The notes: generated by a model not told the origin, from the letters alone. A DNA stretch of 64,000 bases from Rhodanobacteraceae bacterium (GCA_030123585.1 CP126120.1:1116001-1180000); one strand, 5' to 3'; positions 1-10,607 are shown, numbered from the stretch's first letter. Made by a program: numbers and translations.

Positions 1-63
1 GGCGAGGTGACCTACGTTGATGCCGGCTACAACACGCTGGGCATGGCCGGACTGGAAGGCTGA
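1..63 (+). CDS. fabI: Enoyl-ACP reductase FabI, C-terminal end (partial)
   Basis: Only the last 20 codons and the TGA stop lie in the window. The visible tail, GEVTYVDAGYNTLGM followed by AGLEG, matches the conserved C-terminus of FabI, the NADH-dependent enoyl-ACP reductase that completes each fatty acid elongation cycle; the YVDAGYN stretch is the usual end of the FabI Rossmann domain. It converges on ppiD, with about 170 bp of palindromic sequence between them. The call rests on a short stretch, but that stretch is very characteristic. Confidence 0.75.
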   Translation, partial: GEVTYVDAGYNTLGMAGLEG

Positions 64-69
64 AACGGG

Positions 70-220
70 AAGTCGCTCGCTGCGCGAGCTGTAAAGTCGC
101 GCCTGCGGCGCTGCAAACAGTAAAGAAAAGCTGCGAAGCCGCTCTTGCCCTTTACCCTTTGCAGGGCGCGCAGCGTCCGACTTCACTCTTTACGCTTTCA
201 ACTCGCGCAGCGGGCGACTT
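70..220. repeat. Long imperfect inverted repeat between fabI and ppiD
   Basis: The arms at 70-88 and 202-220 are complementary at 18 of 19 positions. Inside them a second, weaker layer pairs around 'gcaaacagtaaag' and 'ctttaccctttgc'. The element fills the gap between two convergent genes. It looks like a REP/BIME-type unit and could form a bidirectional terminator when transcribed. No open reading frame in it looks real. Confidence 0.55.
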
Positions 221-231
221 CTCGCTCCTGA

Positions 232-2154
232 TCACATCCGCTCCGGCGCCGTTTCGATCTTCGCGCCCCTGTGCAACGCATCCAGCAGGCCGTCGAGATC
301 GGCGGCGCCGAACGCGCGCGCCATCTGCTCGCGCAGGAAGCCCTGCGCCTGCTCGGGAATCCTGGATGCATCGCCCGGCTTGACGCCGCTCAGCACCACC
401 AGCGCGTAGTGGCCCTTGGCCAGCGGCACCAGCGCGCGCGTGTCGCCGCCCTTCGCCGGGTGAGCCAGCTTGAACACCGCCTCCAGCAAGGCCGGATCGA
501 GCGAGGGGTCGTTGCGCGACACGTCGGTCTTCTGCTGTACCTGCTGGCCCGCCGCGGATGCCAGCGCGTCCAGTTTCTCGCCGCCCTGCAGCTTCGCGAG
601 CGCCGCTTCGGCGGCCTTCTTCGCATCGACGTCCACACGTTGCTGGATGATCGCCTGCCTGATCTGGCTGCTCACTTCCGCCAGCGGCTTGGGCGCGGCC
701 GGCACATGCTTGTTGATGTGGATCACCACCATGTGCTCGTTGCCGAGATCGATCGGGTCGGAGGTGTTGCCCTGCTGCAGCACGATGTCGGAGAACGCGG
801 CCTTCACCACCTTGGGGTCGGCGGCGAGCCCGCTGCTGGCGCCTTGGCGGCCGAACAGCGGCGTGGTCTGGATGGTCAGGCCGAGCTTCTGCGCCGCCGG
901 TTTCAGCGAGGTCGGATCGTTGTAGATCATGTCGGTGAGCTTGTTGCCGATGTCGCGATAGGCGTCCTGCCGCGCGTCCTTGGTGGCCTCCTGCACCAGC
1001 TGGTCGCGCACCTGCGCGAAGGTTTCGGTGCGGCCCTCGCGCACGTCGCGCAGGTCGATGATGTGGTAACCGTCCGACGTCAGGACCGGATCGGAAACCT
1101 CGCCCTTCTTCAGCTTGTCCAGTGCGGCCTGGAACTCGGGGCCGGCATCGCCTTTCGACAACCAGCCGAGGTCACCGCCCTGCCGCTTCGAACCCAGGTC
1201 GTCCGAATACTGCTCGGCGAGCTTGGCGAAATCGGCGCCGGGCGCCTTGGCCTCCGCGTCGATCTTCTGCGCCTTGGCCAGCGCGGCCTGTTTCTCGGCC
1301 TCGGACGGCTTGGCCGGCAGCTTGATGAGGATGTGCGACACCAGCCACTGGGGCGGGCTGACGAAGCGCGATTTCTCCTTGTCATAGCGCGCCTGCAGGG
1401 CCTTGTCGCTCAGGTCCGGCTCGGCCTTCATGGTCGCCGCGTCGAGGTCGATGTAGTTCACCGAAACCTGCTCGGGCGTCATGAAATCCTTCTGGTGCTG
1501 CTTGTAGTAGTCCGCGACCTCGGCGTCGCTCACCTCGCTCTGCGCCGCAGTCGGCGCCGGCGGCGGCAGGTCGACGTAACTGAAATCGCGCGTCTGCAAC
1601 TGCAGGCGCAGGAAGGCGTCCGCTTCGGCCTTGGTGCCGAATGCGGTGGCGACGATGGCTTGCGGCAACTGCTGGGTGGCGAGGTCGGAACGGATCTCGT
1701 CCTCGAATTGCTGCGGCGTTTTGCCCTGCTGCTGGAGCCACGCGGTGTAAACCGTGGGATCGAACTTGCCATTGACCTGGAAGACGGGATACGAGGCAAT
1801 CTGCTCGCGCAACAGCAAGTCCGGCACCTTGATGCCGAGCTTGTCGCCGAGGTCCAGCAACAGTTGCCGGTTGATCACCTGCTTCAGCACCGCCTGCTTC
1901 ACCTCGGGCTTCTCGAAGTCGGCCGGATCCATGGTGTTGCCCGGCGTGTTCAACTGCTGCTGGCGATAGTTGTTGAGCGCGGTGGTGAAATCCTGCTGCG
2001 AGATTTCGTGGCCGTTGACCTTGGCGACCCAGGTCGCGTTGCTCTGGCTGAAGTAACCCTCGATGCCGAAGAACAGGAACGCGACCACCACCAGCACGCC
2101 GAAAATCGCGATCACGATCCAGCTCTTGAACAGGTTGCGAATGGCTTGCAGCAT
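232..2154 (-). CDS. ppiD: Periplasmic folding chaperone PpiD (SurA_N plus parvulin domain)
   Basis: 640 aa, close to the usual PpiD length. PpiD is an inner-membrane-anchored chaperone that meets proteins leaving the Sec translocon. A single N-terminal membrane segment (about residues 10-33, IVIAIFGVLVVVAFLFF) follows a short cytoplasmic tail. A SurA_N-like region comes next, then one parvulin domain around residues 265-370 recognised by VSHILIK, GGDLGWLSKG and DGYHIIDL. The open frame extends upstream to 2250, but the conserved start MLQAIRNLFKSW fixes translation at 2154. It lies downstream of tRNA-Val and hupB on the same strand, the usual lon-hupB-ppiD order. PpiD parvulin domains are often weak or inactive as isomerases, so a mainly chaperone role is inferred. 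Confidence 0.93.
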   Translation of the reverse strand: MLQAIRNLFKSWIVIAIFGVLVVVAFLFFGIEGYFSQSNATWVAKVNGHEISQQDFTTALNNYRQQQLNTPGNTMDPADFEKPEVKQAVLKQVINRQLLLDLGDKLGIKVPDLLLREQIASYPVFQVNGKFDPTVYTAWLQQQGKTPQQFEDEIRSDLATQQLPQAIVATAFGTKAEADAFLRLQLQTRDFSYVDLPPPAPTAAQSEVSDAEVADYYKQHQKDFMTPEQVSVNYIDLDAATMKAEPDLSDKALQARYDKEKSRFVSPPQWLVSHILIKLPAKPSEAEKQAALAKAQKIDAEAKAPGADFAKLAEQYSDDLGSKRQGGDLGWLSKGDAGPEFQAALDKLKKGEVSDPVLTSDGYHIIDLRDVREGRTETFAQVRDQLVQEATKDARQDAYRDIGNKLTDMIYNDPTSLKPAAQKLGLTIQTTPLFGRQGASSGLAADPKVVKAAFSDIVLQQGNTSDPIDLGNEHMVVIHINKHVPAAPKPLAEVSSQIRQAIIQQRVDVDAKKAAEAALAKLQGGEKLDALASAAGQQVQQKTDVSRNDPSLDPALLEAVFKLAHPAKGGDTRALVPLAKGHYALVVLSGVKPGDASRIPEQAQGFLREQMARAFGAADLDGLLDALHRGAKIETAPERM

Positions 2155-2301
2155 GGGTTCCGCCGTGAGGATGGCCAAATCAGCCGGGTATTGTAAGGGA
2201 AGCGGCGCCCGCCGGGCCGCACAGGAAGGCGATTCGCACGAATCTCGCATCGGCCGATTGCGACAAGCGGATGCGGCCGGCCGGACCCGACCGCGAATGG
2301 T

Positions 2302-2376
2302 TGGTGGGCGCTGAGGGGATCGAACCCCCGACCCTCTCCGTGTAAAGGAGACGCTCTACCGCTGAGCTAAGCGCCC
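2302..2376 (-). tRNA. tRNA-Val (anticodon TAC)
   Basis: The reverse complement folds as a complete cloverleaf. Acceptor arm GGGCGCT pairs with AGCGCCC, the D arm is TAGCTCAGCGGTAGAGC, the anticodon stem-loop CTCCTTTACACGGAG carries TAC, and the T arm contains GGTTCGATCCC. The 3' CCA is encoded at 2302-2304. It sits between hupB and ppiD. Confidence 0.96.
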
Positions 2377-2387
2377 CGCTCCAGTCA

Positions 2388-2493
2388 ATACCGCATCGCG
2401 CGCAGCGCGATTATCACTCCCCCTCTCCCGCTTGCGGGAGAGGGCAAGGGGTGAGGGCAAACCGCCCATACCGCGTCCCGCGCAGCGCGATAC
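2388..2493. repeat. Palindromic repeat bracketed by 26-bp direct repeats
   Basis: A perfect hairpin at 2421-2444 (ccctctcccg / cgggagaggg) is followed by 'caaggggtgaggg', a repeat type common in this window. It is bracketed by two near-identical 26-bp copies at 2388-2413 and 2468-2493 that share 'cgcgcagcgcgat'. It lies between hupB and tRNA-Val. Function is unknown; it could act as a transcript end or be a non-autonomous mobile repeat. Confidence 0.6.
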
Positions 2494-2600
2494 ATTTTCC
2501 AGTCGCAGATTCCATGCCCCGAAACGCTGCGGCCGACGCAATCGCGTCGGCCGCCGGGAAATCCGCGTGCGACCGGCGAGTGCCGGCCGCGTCACGAAGC

Positions 2601-2873
2601 TCAGTTCAGCGCATCCTTCAGCGCCTTGCCGGCCTTGAACGCCGGAACCTTCGAAGCCTTGATCTTGATGGTGGCGCCGGTGCGCGGGTTGCGGCCGGTG
2701 CGGGCGGCGCGCTTGCGCACCACGAAGGTGCCGAAGCCCACCAGCGACACGTCGTCGCCCTTCTTCAATGCGCGCTTGATCTGGTCGGTGACGGCGTCGA
2801 GTGCACGGCCGGCGTCGGCCTTGGACAGATCGGCGTGATCGGAAATCGCGTTGATCAACTCAGCTTTGTTCAT
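2601..2873 (-). CDS. hupB: DNA-binding protein HU-beta
   Basis: 90 aa, full length for the HU family. HU dimers bend and wrap DNA in the nucleoid. It begins [20 protein letters not shown] and has the conserved VGFGTF turn near residue 45. The RxGRNPRTG arm sequence (about residues 58-65) and [20 protein letters not shown] complete the family pattern. It lies downstream of lon on the same strand, separated by a strong hairpin and preceded by its own sigma-70-like promoter, so it is probably transcribed separately as well as by read-through. Confidence 0.97.
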   Translation of the reverse strand: MNKAELINAISDHADLSKADAGRALDAVTDQIKRALKKGDDVSLVGFGTFVVRKRAARTGRNPRTGATIKIKASKVPAFKAGKALKDALN

Positions 2874-3019
2874 GGAGACTCCCTCTTGGGTTTCGAGCAG
2901 CCCGTGGAATGTTCGGTGGATCGACGCTTTTCCGAAATCGCGGAATCACGCCTGTCCGGTCGTGTTGCATTACCCGTATCGATGCGCGGCGTTGAAACGT
3001 TGCGTCGCACGGCCCGGCC

Positions 3020-3048
3020 TTTATATCAGTGCTGCACAAGGCCTGCAA
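3020..3048 (-). promoter_or_regulatory. Sigma-70-like promoter of hupB
   Basis: Read on the minus strand, TTGCAG (3043-3048) and TATAAA (3020-3025) are separated by exactly 17 bp. The match is 4/6 and 5/6 to the sigma-70 consensus. It points at hupB. Confidence 0.45.
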
Positions 3049-3136
3049 TAAAGACGGGGCTTGGATTTCAGCGTGTCGCGCCTTGGAATGCAAGCGTTCA
3101 TCCCGCGATCATGGAACGAGCGCGAACGCAAGTGCC

Positions 3137-3172
3137 GGACGGGCACGCGCCATGCATCGCGCGTGCCCGTCC
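3137..3172 (-). terminator. Hairpin after lon
   Basis: Arms of 14 bp (3137-3150 and 3159-3172) pair perfectly around an 8-nt loop, starting about 10 bp beyond the lon stop codon. There is no following T-run, so it may be a transcript-stabilising structure or a weak terminator. Confidence 0.45.
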
Positions 3173-3182
3173 GTTTGCCGCA

Positions 3183-5699
3183 TCAATGCGTGCGCGCCGA
3201 TGACGCATCCTCGACCGGTTCGTGCTTGACCTCGGCCGTCATTTCACCGGCGCCCGCGACAGCCGCTGCCTGTTCCGGCAAGGGCTTCAGCGGATTTTCC
3301 AATGCCAAGTCGAGCACCTGGTCGATCCAGCGCACCGGGTGGATGGTCAACGCCTCGGTGATGTTCTTCGGAATCTCGGCGAGGTCCTTCTGGTTTTCCT
3401 CGGGAATGATCACGGTGGTGATGCCGCCGCGATGCGCGGCCAGCAACTTTTCCTTGAGGCCGCCGATCGGCAGCACCCGCCCGCGCAGCGTGATCTCGCC
3501 GGTCATCGCGATTTCCGAACGCACCGGGTTCTTGGTCAGCGCCGACACCAGCGCTGTGCACATCGCGATGCCCGCACTGGGACCATCCTTGGGCGTCGCG
3601 CCTTCCGGCACGTGCACGTGGATGTCGTACTTGTCGTGGAAATCGGATTCGATGCCCAGCCGCTGCGCGCGTGCGCGCACCACCGATTGCGCCGCGTGGA
3701 TGGATTCCTTCATCACGTCGCCGAGCTGGCCGGTCAGGATCAGCTTGCCCTTGCCCGGCACCACCGTGGCCTCGATGCTGAGCAGGTCGCCGCCGACCGA
3801 CGTCCAGGCAAGGCCGGTGACGAGCCCGACTTCGTTCTGCTGCTCCTTGCGGCCGAAATCGTGGCGGCGCACGCCGAGGTACTTGTCGAGATTCTTCGAA
3901 TCGACCTTCATTGCTTTCGCCGCGCGCTTCTTCGCCGCGGACTTGCCCTTGGCCGGCGCGGCTTCGGCAGCCTCCTTTTTCGCGGGTTGACCGGCCTCGG
4001 CCAGAGTCAGTTCCTTGACCACCTTGCGGCAGATCTTGGCGAGCTCGCGCTCCAGGTTGCGCACGCCGGATTCGCGCGTGTAGTAGCGGATGATGTCGCG
4101 CAACGCGCCTTCCGATACCGACAGTTCGTGTTCCTTGAGGCCCGCCGCCTTGATCTGTTTCGGCAGCAGGTACTTCGTCGCGATCGCGACCTTCTCGTCC
4201 TCGGTGTAGCCGGGGATGCGGATCACCTCCATGCGGTCCAGCAGCGGCGCCGGGATGTTCATGGAGTTCGCGGTCGCGATCCACATCACCTCGGACAGAT
4301 CGAAATCGACTTCGAGGTAATGGTCGTTGAAGGCGTGGTTCTGCTCGGGATCCAAGACTTCCAGCAGCGCCGCCGAAGGATCGCCGCGGAAGTCCATCGC
4401 CATCTTGTCGATCTCGTCCAGCATGAACATCGGGTTCTTGGTCCCGACCTTGGACATGTTCTGGATGATGCGGCCCGGCAAGGATCCGATGTAGGTGCGG
4501 CGGTGGCCGCGGATTTCGGCTTCGTCGCGCACGCCGCCCAGGCTCTGGCGCACGAACTTGCGGTTGGTCGCGCGCGCGATCGAACGGCCCAGGGATGTCT
4601 TGCCGACACCCGGAGGCCCGACCAGGCACAGGATCGGACCCTTGATCTTGTTCACGCGCTGCTGCACGGCGAGGTATTCGAGGATGCGCTCCTTGACCTT
4701 CTCCAGCCCGTAGTGGTCCTCTTCCAGCACCTGCTCGGCCATGCGCAGATCCTTGCGCACCTTGCTGCGTTTCTTCCACGGCACGCCGGTCAGCCAGTCG
4801 AGGTAATTGCGCACCACCGTGGCCTCGGCCGACATCGGCGGCATCTGTTTCAGCTTGTTGAACTCGGCCTTGGCCTTGGCGAGCACCGGTTTGGGCATGC
4901 CGGCCGTGTCGATCTTCTTCGCCAGCGCGTCGACCTCGCTGCCGCCCTCCTCGATGTCGCCCAGTTCCTTCTGGATCGCCTTCATCTGTTCGTTGAGGTA
5001 GTACTCGCGCTGACTCTTCTCCATCTGGGTCTTGATACGCCCGCGGATGCGCTTCTCGACCTGCTGCAAATCGAGTTCGCTTTCGACCAGCCCGATCAGC
5101 ATTTCGGTGCGCGCGCCGACCTCGAGCGTGTCCAGCACCTTCTGCTTGTCGGACAGGCGCACGGAAAGATGCGCGGCGATGGAATCCGCGAGGCGCGAGA
5201 GATCATCAATCCCGGACAGGCCGGTCAGGACTTCCGGCGGCAGCTTGCGGCTCTGGCGCACCAGTTGCTCGAACAGGCTCACCAGCATGCGCGCCGCGGT
5301 TTCGAGTTCCACGGCCGGCCGGTCGAACACCGGCTGCAGCGACACCGCGTGCGCGCGCAGCATGCCGTCGGCTTCGAAGCAACGTTGCAGGCGCGCGCGC
5401 GACTGGCCCTCGACCAGCACCTTCACGGTGCCGTCCGGCAACTTCACCAGTTGCAGCAGGCTGCCGATGGTGCCCACGGTGTGCAGGTCGGCTTCGCCGG
5501 GATCGTCCGTCTCGGGCTGCTGCTGCGCCACCAGCAGGATGCGGCGGTCGCCCTCCATCGCGGCTTCCAGCGCCTTCATCGACTTCTCGCGGCCGACGAA
5601 CAGCGGGATCACCATGTGCGGGTACACCACCACGTCGCGCAGCGGCAGCACGGGCAGGTCGAGGGTCGCGGTGACGGTTTCGTGGGTTTCGGTTGGCAT
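3183..5699 (-). CDS. lon: ATP-dependent protease La (Lon)
   Basis: 838 aa. Lon is the cytosolic AAA+ serine protease that degrades misfolded and regulatory proteins. The N-terminal substrate-binding domain begins [20 protein letters not shown]. The Walker A motif GPPGVGKT lies near residue 364 and Walker B is MFMLDEIDK. The catalytic serine is in [10 protein letters not shown] near residue 707, with the partner lysine downstream in [10 protein letters not shown]. An unusual Lys/Ala-rich linker (about residues 567-600) separates the AAA+ and protease domains. The open frame runs upstream to 5879, but [20 protein letters not shown] fits the family N-terminus. It follows clpX on the same strand, with its own heat-shock-like promoter. 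Confidence 0.97.
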   Translation of the reverse strand: MPTETHETVTATLDLPVLPLRDVVVYPHMVIPLFVGREKSMKALEAAMEGDRRILLVAQQQPETDDPGEADLHTVGTIGSLLQLVKLPDGTVKVLVEGQSRARLQRCFEADGMLRAHAVSLQPVFDRPAVELETAARMLVSLFEQLVRQSRKLPPEVLTGLSGIDDLSRLADSIAAHLSVRLSDKQKVLDTLEVGARTEMLIGLVESELDLQQVEKRIRGRIKTQMEKSQREYYLNEQMKAIQKELGDIEEGGSEVDALAKKIDTAGMPKPVLAKAKAEFNKLKQMPPMSAEATVVRNYLDWLTGVPWKKRSKVRKDLRMAEQVLEEDHYGLEKVKERILEYLAVQQRVNKIKGPILCLVGPPGVGKTSLGRSIARATNRKFVRQSLGGVRDEAEIRGHRRTYIGSLPGRIIQNMSKVGTKNPMFMLDEIDKMAMDFRGDPSAALLEVLDPEQNHAFNDHYLEVDFDLSEVMWIATANSMNIPAPLLDRMEVIRIPGYTEDEKVAIATKYLLPKQIKAAGLKEHELSVSEGALRDIIRYYTRESGVRNLERELAKICRKVVKELTLAEAGQPAKKEAAEAAPAKGKSAAKKRAAKAMKVDSKNLDKYLGVRRHDFGRKEQQNEVGLVTGLAWTSVGGDLLSIEATVVPGKGKLILTGQLGDVMKESIHAAQSVVRARAQRLGIESDFHDKYDIHVHVPEGATPKDGPSAGIAMCTALVSALTKNPVRSEIAMTGEITLRGRVLPIGGLKEKLLAAHRGGITTVIIPEENQKDLAEIPKNITEALTIHPVRWIDQVLDLALENPLKPLPEQAAAVAGAGEMTAEVKHEPVEDASSARTH

Positions 5700-5750
5700 G
5701 TCGGATTTCGGAAACGGATGGCGTGCCCGCGATGCGGACGATGGGATGAG

Positions 5751-5778
5751 AATGGTGGCGGCACGCGCCGGGATCAAG
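5751..5778 (-). promoter_or_regulatory. Possible sigma-32 (heat-shock) promoter of lon
   Basis: On the minus strand CTTGATC (5772-5778) and CCACCATT (5751-5758) are separated by 13 bp. The sigma-32 consensus is CTTGAAA, 11-16 bp, CCCCATNT, so this is an imperfect match. It lies 52 bp upstream of the lon start. lon is a classic heat-shock gene, which adds plausibility. Confidence 0.35.
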
Positions 5779-5979
5779 CGTTGACGGTGATCCGGTTCGC
5801 AGATGCCGTGGCGTCCAACACGTCGTCGCGAACGCGATCCTCGCCGGCCTTCAAGAAGCCGACGCACACCTGCGGCCACGGGTCAGTTCCGCGATGATGT
5901 CGCGCATTTCGAAGGGACATCGCCCACGCAGAACCGCGAGCGGATCTGCAGCGCGCACAGCGAAAGCGCACGCCCTTTG

Positions 5980-7272
<1,293 letters not shown>

Positions 7273-7424
7273 CTCGTGCTCCGTGGATCAGTCGTGCGAT
7301 GCATCATGGGTAAAGCCCCGGTTCCGGCTGCAGCATAACACAGCCGGATCGCAGGTCCGGCGTGTTGTCGCGTGCGGAATCGGAGTCAAAAAGACAGGAA
7401 AATCGCGAAGTTGCGATCAATGCC

Positions 7425-8066
7425 TCAGGCCGACTTCACGGATTCGTCGGGGCGGCGCTCGAACACCTGGTCGATCAGGCCATAGTCCTTCGCCTCGGCG
7501 GCGCTCATGAAGCGGTCGCGCTCGGTGTCGTGGCTGATGGTGTCGATCGGCTTGCCGGTATGGCGGGCCAGGATTTCGTTGAGCCGTTCGCGCATGGTCA
7601 GGATTTCGCGCGCGTGGATCTCGATGTCGGTGGCCTGCCCGGAAATGCCGCCGGCCCACGGCTGGTGGATCATGATGCGCGAGTGCGGCAGCGAAAAACG
7701 CTTGTCCTTGGCGCCGGCGGTGAGCAGCAGCGCGCCCATGCTCGCGGCCTGCCCGATGCACATGGTGCTCACGTCGGGCTTCAGGTATTGCATGGTGTCG
7801 TAGATCGCAAGGCCCGCGGTGACCGATCCGCCCGGCGAATTGATGTAGAGGTTGATGTCCTTCTCGGGATTTTCCGATTCCAGGAACAGCATCTGCGCGA
7901 TCAGCACGTTGGCGACCTGGTCGTTGACCTCGCCCACCAGGAAGATCACCCGCTCCTTCAACAGGCGCGAATAGATGTCGTACGAGCGCTCGCCGCGGGA
8001 GGTCTGCTCGACCACCATCGGGATCAGGTTCAGGGCGTTGATGTCCGGATTGGCTTGGCGCTGCAT
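7425..8066 (-). CDS. clpP: ATP-dependent Clp protease proteolytic subunit ClpP
   Basis: 213 aa. ClpP forms the tetradecameric serine-protease chamber that works with ClpX. The catalytic triad is visible: Ser109 in [10 protein letters not shown], His134 in RIMIHQP and Asp180 in HDTERDRF. The N-terminus [21 protein letters not shown] may carry a short propeptide. It lies 37 bp from tig and is probably co-transcribed with it. Confidence 0.98.
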   Translation of the reverse strand: MQRQANPDINALNLIPMVVEQTSRGERSYDIYSRLLKERVIFLVGEVNDQVANVLIAQMLFLESENPEKDINLYINSPGGSVTAGLAIYDTMQYLKPDVSTMCIGQAASMGALLLTAGAKDKRFSLPHSRIMIHQPWAGGISGQATDIEIHAREILTMRERLNEILARHTGKPIDTISHDTERDRFMSAAEAKDYGLIDQVFERRPDESVKSA

Positions 8067-8103
8067 GGTGCTCTCCAGATGGCGGCGGTTCGGCCGCCTG
8101 GCT

Positions 8104-9411
8104 TCAGGTCGCGGTGTTCTGCGGGTGCATCACTTCGTCGAAACTCAGGTTCACCTCCGTGGTATCCGCATGGTCGGCCACCCATTCGGAAACCTGGTCC
8201 TCGAGCACGGCGGTGCGCACGTTGTCCATCATCTGGGGGTTGTTGCGATAGAGTTCAACGACTTGATCGGGTTCCTCGTAGGTCGAGGCGATCTTGGCGA
8301 TCCGCTCGGTGACCTTGTGGTTGTCCACCCGCAGGTTGTTGCTCTGCGCGATCTGGCGCAGCAGCAGGCCCGCAATCACGCGCTGGTGCGCGATCGGCTG
8401 CGCCGCCTCCAGCGCCGCCGCCGGCAGCGGCTGTTCGCGCGGCAGGTTCGGCATCGCGGTGCGGACCAGCGATTCGGCTTCCGCGTTTTCCAGCACCTTC
8501 GGCACGTCCACGTCCGCATAGGTCGCCGCGAGCTTGCTGCCCACCTCGTTGCGCAGCCGCGCGCGCAGGGCGTTGTCCAGTTCGCGTTCGAGGTTGGCGC
8601 GGACTTCCTTGCGGAAGGTTTCGGGCGTGCCGTCGGCGATGCCGAAGGCGCGGATGAATTCCGCGTCCACTTCCGGAGTCCTGGGCTCCTGCACCTCGCC
8701 GATGCGCAGGTCCACCCTGGCCTGCCGCGCGGCAAGCTGCAGGATCGGGAAGGTCGGCGGGAATTCCACATCGAACGCCAGTTCCTCGCCCGCCTTGTGG
8801 CCCTTCAGGGCACCGTCGAACGCCGCCAGCGCGGTATTGCCGCCCAGCACCGTGGCGGCGCGTTCGCGGCCTTCGGCCGGATGCCGGAAACCGTCCGCCT
8901 GCGCGGCGTAATCGACGATCACCATGTCGCCGTCGGCCGCGGCGCGCTCGACCTTCTCGAACACCCGGCGCTGCACGCGCAGGGTCTCGATCATCTTGTC
9001 GACGTCGGCTTCGCCGACTTCCGATTTGGGCCGGTCGATCTTCAGGATCGCCACGTCCACCGTCGGCAATTCGGGCATCACCTCGAAGGTCGCGGTGTAG
9101 GCGATCTCGCCATCCTTCGGCTTGCCGTCGGTGTCGATGCCCGGGTTGGCGACCGGCTGCAGGTTCTGCTGCTGCACCGCTTCACGGAAGGTGCTGCCGA
9201 TCAGGTCGGACAGGACCTCGCCGCGCACCTGCTCGCCGAAGCGCTGCTCGATCACCTTGACCGGCACCTTGCCGGGACGGAACCCCTTCAGGCGCACGTT
9301 GCGGCCCAACTCGGAAATGCGCTGGCGCACCTTCGATTCGAACTGTTCGGCGGGAAACCTGACCGTCAGCCTGCGTTCGAGCTTGCCGACATTTTCCAGT
9401 GACACTTGCAT
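8104..9411 (-). CDS. tig: Trigger factor (ribosome-associated chaperone)
   Basis: 435 aa, usual length. Trigger factor binds ribosomal protein L23 at the tunnel exit and shields nascent chains. The ribosome-binding signature is seen as [17 protein letters not shown] near residue 44. The FKBP-type PPIase domain (about residues 155-240) has [15 protein letters not shown] helical C-terminal chaperone domain follows, rich in [13 protein letters not shown] segments. It is the first gene of the tig-clpP-clpX-lon block. Confidence 0.97.
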   Translation of the reverse strand: MQVSLENVGKLERRLTVRFPAEQFESKVRQRISELGRNVRLKGFRPGKVPVKVIEQRFGEQVRGEVLSDLIGSTFREAVQQQNLQPVANPGIDTDGKPKDGEIAYTATFEVMPELPTVDVAILKIDRPKSEVGEADVDKMIETLRVQRRVFEKVERAAADGDMVIVDYAAQADGFRHPAEGRERAATVLGGNTALAAFDGALKGHKAGEELAFDVEFPPTFPILQLAARQARVDLRIGEVQEPRTPEVDAEFIRAFGIADGTPETFRKEVRANLERELDNALRARLRNEVGSKLAATYADVDVPKVLENAEAESLVRTAMPNLPREQPLPAAALEAAQPIAHQRVIAGLLLRQIAQSNNLRVDNHKVTERIAKIASTYEEPDQVVELYRNNPQMMDNVRTAVLEDQVSEWVADHADTTEVNLSFDEVMHPQNTAT

Positions 9412-9576
9412 TGCGGCTCCAGATGTTCGGTACGAGTCTTGCGTAATCTTGAAAGGATAAGCTGGGAGCGATCTCGGAGCTGCCGTCCATAATCGAAAAG
9501 CTCATGATCGCCATCCGTGGTCAAAGATCTCCGTGGTCGAAGAACTCAAAAGCTCCCATCCCTGGACACAGCTCCG

Positions 9577-9661
9577 TGGTGCGAAAGGCGGGACTCGAAC
9601 CCGCACGGGTTGCCCCACTGGAACCTAAATCCAGCGCGTCTGCCAGTTCCGCCACTCTCGC
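9577..9661 (-). tRNA. tRNA-Leu (anticodon TAG)
   Basis: The reverse complement is an 85-nt type II tRNA. Acceptor GCGAGAG pairs with CTTTCGC, the anticodon arm CTGGATTTAGGTTCCAG carries TAG, and there is a long variable arm (TGGGGCAACCCG). The T arm is GGGTTCGAGTCCC and CCA is encoded. It is first of three clustered tRNAs. Confidence 0.96.
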
Positions 9662-9695
9662 AAGCCTGCCGGATGCCGAAGCGCATTGCAGGAAT

Positions 9696-9771
9696 TGGTG
9701 GGCCGTGTAGGACTCGAACCTACGACCAAGAGATTAAGAGTCTCCTGCTCTACCAACTGAGCTAACGGCCC
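9696..9771 (-). tRNA. tRNA-Lys (anticodon CTT)
   Basis: The reverse complement is 76 nt. Acceptor GGGCCGT pairs with ACGGCCC, the D arm is TAGCTCAGTTGGTAGAGC, and the anticodon loop CTCTTAA carries CTT. The T loop is GGTTCGAGTCC and CCA is encoded. Confidence 0.95.
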
Positions 9772-9790
9772 CGCTTCAATCAAAAACGTT

Positions 9791-9855
9791 GTCCCCCGCG
9801 AGGGGGACGATCACTCCCCCTCTCCCGTCCACGGGAGAGGGCAAGGGGCGAGGGC
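9791..9855. repeat. Two adjacent palindromic repeats between tRNA-Lys and tRNA-His
   Basis: A hairpin with 7-bp arms at 9791-9808 is followed by a perfect one at 9818-9841 (ccctctcccg / cgggagaggg) with the tail 'caaggggcgaggg'. The second belongs to the same family as the repeat at 2421-2455. Confidence 0.6.
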
Positions 9856-9903
9856 CGCATCCTTGAACTTGGCCCGCACACAAGCGCTCCATTGTACAAA
9901 AAT

Positions 9904-9981
9904 TGGGGTGGATGATGGGACTCGAACCCACGACAACCGGAATCACAATCCGGGACTCTAACCAGCTGAGCTACATCCACC
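9904..9981 (-). tRNA. tRNA-His (anticodon GTG)
   Basis: The reverse complement has acceptor GTGGATG pairing with CATCCAC, an encoded G(-1) at 9981, discriminator C73 and an encoded CCA, all tRNA-His identity features. The anticodon loop ATTGTGATT carries GTG. Confidence 0.95.
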
Positions 9982-10091
9982 ACTGAAACTCGTTCGACAA
10001 ACCATCCGTGGTGCATCTTCCGTTCGCCATCCATGGCTCACCGGTTCAGCTCGCGCGCGATGCCACCGGCATCGCGCAAGCGCTCGTTGAA

Positions 10092-10114
10092 CCACCAGTT
10101 GAACTACATCCACC
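10092..10114 (-). pseudogene. tRNA-His 5' fragment
   Basis: The reverse complement GTGGATGTAGTTCAACTGGT matches the first 20 nt of the neighbouring tRNA-His with two changes, then diverges. No anticodon or T arm follows. It lies about 110 bp from the intact gene and may be a remnant of a tRNA duplication or of an integration event. Confidence 0.45.
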
Positions 10115-10236
10115 ATTGCAGCTTCGCCGCGTTCATCGCAGCGAGCCGGCAATTTTCCTTGCCCCGGCCAAAACTTGCAAGCTCCGCATGGCGCGAGGCA
10201 ATTGATTCGCCGCCGCTGCCGCGCTAGCTTGCGTGC

Positions 10237-10512
10237 ATGCCCAAGTCTTCCGCAAAATCCGCCGGCGCCGCGCCGGACGCAACCTCCGTCGCCCGGTTCG
10301 AGCAATCCCTGGGCGAACTCGAAGCGCTGGTGACGAGCATGGAAGGCGGCGAACTGAACCTCGACGAATCGCTGCGCGCCTTCGAACGCGGCATCGCGTT
10401 GTACCGTAGTTGCCAGGCGACGCTGGAACAGGCGGAAGCGCGGGTCAAGCTGCTGCTCGATCCCGAGCGTCCGGAAACAGTGCAACCCTTTGCGTCCGAC
10501 GAAGAACCGTAG
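10237..10512 (+). CDS. xseB: Exodeoxyribonuclease VII small subunit XseB
   Basis: 91 aa, typical length. XseB binds several-to-one along the XseA large subunit to form exonuclease VII, which degrades single-stranded DNA. The family core is clear: [36 protein letters not shown], then [16 protein letters not shown]. In many genomes ispA follows, but here a hairpin and a convergent gene come next. Confidence 0.93.
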   Translation: MPKSSAKSAGAAPDATSVARFEQSLGELEALVTSMEGGELNLDESLRAFERGIALYRSCQATLEQAEARVKLLLDPERPETVQPFASDEEP

Positions 10513-10522
10513 CGCTGAACGA

Positions 10523-10545
10523 GCGCGCCCGGAGGACGGGCGCGC
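10523..10545. terminator. Hairpin between xseB and the DUF4870 gene
   Basis: A 9-bp GC stem (10523-10531 and 10537-10545) with a 5-nt loop lies 10 bp after the xseB stop. No T-run follows. It may serve both convergent genes. Confidence 0.4.
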
Positions 10546-10607
10546 CCGATCATGGATCCCGTGTCATCGCACGTCCCTGTGCTGCACGGGATGAGCGCAT
10601 CCTGCGC

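Larger units (their letters stand above)
2874..3182. other. lon-hupB intergenic region
   Basis: This 309-bp gap holds a hairpin next to the lon stop (3137-3172) and a promoter-like element for hupB (3020-3048). The predicted hupB leader is about 140 nt. The small open frames on both strands here lack ribosome binding sites and family features. Confidence 0.5.

Noticed and set aside
271..2196. 641-codon open frame opposite ppiD
   Set aside because: Antisense shadow; no ribosome binding site or recognisable domain.
2356..3093. Several short open frames around hupB
   Set aside because: They cover tRNA, repeats and the hupB leader, lack ribosome binding sites and resemble no family.
3222..5897. 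891-codon open frame on the plus strand opposite lon
   Set aside because: Antisense shadow of lon; the product is low in complexity and rich in His, Leu and Arg.
9577..9981. Integrated element at the tRNA cluster
   Set aside because: No integrase gene and no direct repeat of a tRNA 3' end were found nearby; only the small 5' fragment at 10092 hints at past events.
9780..10034. 84-codon frame across tRNA-His
   Set aside because: It runs through a tRNA gene and palindromic repeats and has no protein features.
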